From: Bacillota bacterium
GTDB taxonomy: Bacteria; Bacillota; Clostridia; Christensenellales; SZUA-584
DNA: 6,046 nucleotides
Assembly (NCBI GenBank): GCA_023441905.1
Contig: JAEZNC010000151.1
Location: 1-6,046 of the forward strand
Reading direction: 5' to 3'
Shown here: piece by piece, positions 4,116 to 6,046 of the stretch
Layout of the letters: every line of letters starts with the position of its first letter
Numbering within the stretch: the stretch's first letter is position 1
Translations under genes and position numbers: made by a program
Notes under the pieces: model-generated
The model's input: the letters and a program-made list of their open reading frames with translations, nothing else
What the model was told of the DNA's origin: nothing
Database searches by the model: none

Positions 4116-6046
4116 ATGAAAAAGTTATTGCCTCTCTTGTTGGCCATCGTCTTGATGTTCGGTCTCTTTGCCGGTTGCGGTAATGGGGCTGGCCTCGGCG
4201 AAGCAGCCACCACAGAGAACAACCCCGATCAAACGGCTATATCTGAAGACACAGACATAGTCTTCAGCAATTCCAGCGGAGATACATGGACGATACTTAT
4301 GTATTTATGCGGAACAGATTTGGAAACAGATGGGGGATTTGCTTCGATAAACCTGCAGGAAATGACACTTGCAACAGGATCGGATAAGGTGAACGTTATT
4401 ATTGAAACCGGCGGTACACAGCAATGGGCCATTGACGGCATTGATCCCGGACAGATACAGCGATGGGAAGCGGTCCCCGGAGATATAGAACTGCTGGATA
4501 GTCAGCCTTTAGCCAATATGGGCGAAGCGGAAACGCTGGGAAGCTTCCTGAAATGGGGCGTTGAAACCTATCCTGCGGACAAGTATATGTGTCTCATGTG
4601 GGATCACGGCGGCGGCAGCGTGTCGGGAATTGTTGTTGACGAATTGCACGGCGGAGACATGCTCAACCTGAAGGAATTATCTCAGGGCATATCCATGGCC
4701 GGGGTGCAGTTTGAGCTGATAGGCTTTGACGCCTGCCTTATGTCAACCATGGAGACGGCTGCGGCGTTAACGCCCTATGCCCGCTATATGGTGGCTTCAC
4801 AGGAGCTTGAGCCCGGCACCGGCTGGGATTACACGGCCTGGCTTAACGCCTTGGCGGCGGATACAACGGCAGATGGCCTCGCGGTAGGCACAACGATCTG
4901 TGACAGTTTTTATGAAAAATGCGCGGCAGGGGGTACCGAAAGCCTTGCGACATTGGCTGTCACGGATTTGTCCAAAATTCCCGATTTGACGTCGGCCTTT
5001 GACGCGATGGCGGCTGAAATGAAGGGCTTCACTTCCGCTGCGGAAAAGCTGCAGCCACTGACGCAGGCGATTGTCAGGGCGGAGAATTACGGCGGAAACA
5101 ACGACAGCGAAGGTTATACCAACATGGTTGACCTTGGCGACCTGACTTTATGTGCCGAAGGCGTGCTCGGTGATACCGGCGACGCCCTGCTCAACGCTCT
5201 TTTTGCGGCGGTACCCTACCATGTGGCGGGCGAAGGGCGGCAACGGAGTAACGGCTTATCCATCTATGTGCCCTTGGCGGCCGTGCCGGATGAACTCGAT
5301 CAGTACGCCGCGTTGGCGGCGACCAGCGGAGAGTATCTGCGCTTTCTGGAAGGACTGTATGGTTGGACGGTACCCGACGATGTGGTCATCGTAGAACCTG
5401 TTTATCCGACTGGAGAGAGCACACCCGCCGGACAGCAGATTGCCGTGGAAGATATCGAAACGGCCCAGGCATTAAGCTCCGAGGATTTTGCGTTTTCATT
5501 TACCACGGCCATTAACGACCAAGGCTCAATCGTCCTTGACGTGATTGACGACGCAGAGATTATCAGCACTGTTGCTTTTAACCTGTTTTATCAGGATGAC
5601 GAGAGCAATTCGCTTTGGTATCTGGGCAGCGATTTTGACATCAATCAAAATGATGAGGGGACTCAGTTTTGGGATAACTACCGTAACGTGTGGACGATCA
5701 TCAATGACAATCTCTGCACGATGATGGCCCTGAGCTTTACCGAAGATTATATTCTTTATACTGTGCCCGTACTGGTAAACGGCAACCCCACCAATTTGCG
5801 CATGCTCTACCACAACGATACCGCCGAGTACGAGGTCATCGGCACTTGGGATGGCATAGACAGCGAAACCGGTATGAGCAGCCGCGAAGTTAAAAAACTG
5901 CAAGATGGCGATCAGGTGGAGTTCGTGTTTGAAGCATATGATCTGACTACCGGTGAGGACGCCTCTTTCGTGGGCGGCGGCTTCACTGTAAGCGGACCGA
6001 TTATTGCGGAGGAAGCTACCCTCTTTGACGGTGTTTACTATTATCA
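4116..6046 (+). CDS. Clostripain-family (peptidase C11) lipoprotein, 3' end outside window
   Basis: The start is ATG 4116 with AAGGAG at 4105-4110, five bases upstream. The frame stays open for 643 codons to the window edge. The N-terminus is a lipoprotein signal, M-K-K-L-L-P-L-L-L-A with lipobox L-F-A-G-C, so Cys21 should be lipidated and the protein held outside the cell membrane. A low-complexity linker (~22-55) follows. The C11 cysteine peptidase domain starts at W-T-I-L-M-Y-L-C-G-T-D-L-E (58-70). Catalytic His164 lies in M-W-D-H-G-G-G and catalytic Cys207 in G-F-D-A-C-L-M-S. The spacing is close to that of known C11 enzymes, which prefer Arg/Lys before the cut. The domain ends near residue 417 (Y-L-R-F-L-E-G-L-Y-G-W). 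At least 225 further residues, rich in D, E, F, W and Y, form an extra C-terminal region of unknown role. It is divergent from the two-component operon and sits behind its predicted operator. Confidence 0.92.
   Translation, partial: MKKLLPLLLAIVLMFGLFAGCGNGAGLGEAATTENNPDQTAISEDTDIVFSNSSGDTWTILMYLCGTDLETDGGFASINLQEMTLATGSDKVNVIIETGGTQQWAIDGIDPGQIQRWEAVPGDIELLDSQPLANMGEAETLGSFLKWGVETYPADKYMCLMWDHGGGSVSGIVVDELHGGDMLNLKELSQGISMAGVQFELIGFDACLMSTMETAAALTPYARYMVASQELEPGTGWDYTAWLNALAADTTADGLAVGTTICDSFYEKCAAGGTESLATLAVTDLSKIPDLTSAFDAMAAEMKGFTSAAEKLQPLTQAIVRAENYGGNNDSEGYTNMVDLGDLTLCAEGVLGDTGDALLNALFAAVPYHVAGEGRQRSNGLSIYVPLAAVPDELDQYAALAATSGEYLRFLEGLYGWTVPDDVVIVEPVYPTGESTPAGQQIAVEDIETAQALSSEDFAFSFTTAINDQGSIVLDVIDDAEIISTVAFNLFYQDDESNSLWYLGSDFDINQNDEGTQFWDNYRNVWTIINDNLCTMMALSFTEDYILYTVPVLVNGNPTNLRMLYHNDTAEYEVIGTWDGIDSETGMSSREVKKLQDGDQVEFVFEAYDLTTGEDASFVGGGFTVSGPIIAEEATLFDGVYYY

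Noticed and set aside
5526..5903. A 125-codon minus-strand frame over the C11 protease
   Set aside because: It lies antisense within a continuous 643-codon reading frame with clear family motifs and has no matching family of its own.

Overview
The window looks like a fragment of a Clostridia-type (Firmicutes) genome with roughly balanced base composition. The grounds are the gene set and the ribosome binding sites: a LytTR response regulator paired with an AgrC-type sensor kinase, a clostripain-family (C11) lipoprotein protease, the N-terminus of what looks like a class B sortase, and an AAGGAG site directly before the protease. No species can be named from the sequence alone.

The left part (1-1281) holds the 3' end of a FabG-like short-chain dehydrogenase/reductase, then nearly 500 bases without an intact gene, then the C-terminal three quarters of a peroxiredoxin that has lost its start, followed by a clear intrinsic terminator. 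Inside the gap is a tRNA-Arg(CCT)-like sequence whose 5' half is good and whose 3' half has decayed, plus several short repeats.

The middle (1282-1984) has about 400 bases with no convincing gene. It then holds a plus-strand ORF that starts like a membrane-anchored class B sortase but ends after about 100 residues, before any catalytic domain. Its 3' part overlaps, on the opposite strand, the 3' end of the sensor kinase gene, whose frame runs about 30 residues past the expected end. This looks like a rearrangement or deletion that joined two convergent genes.

The right part (1831-6046) is intact and coherent. A response regulator and sensor kinase form a minus-strand operon with a one-base stop/start overlap. 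A secreted C11 lipoprotein protease is transcribed divergently and runs off the window. The roughly 200-bp divergent intergenic region contains two direct repeats ACCGTTTAC and ACCGTTCAT with a 22-bp period, matching the known tandem LytTR binding-site layout and lying just upstream of a -10-like TATGAT before the protease. The simplest reading is an Agr/VirSR-like circuit in which the kinase senses an extracellular signal and the regulator activates the protease, possibly with autoregulation. No AgrB/AgrD-like signal genes are visible here.
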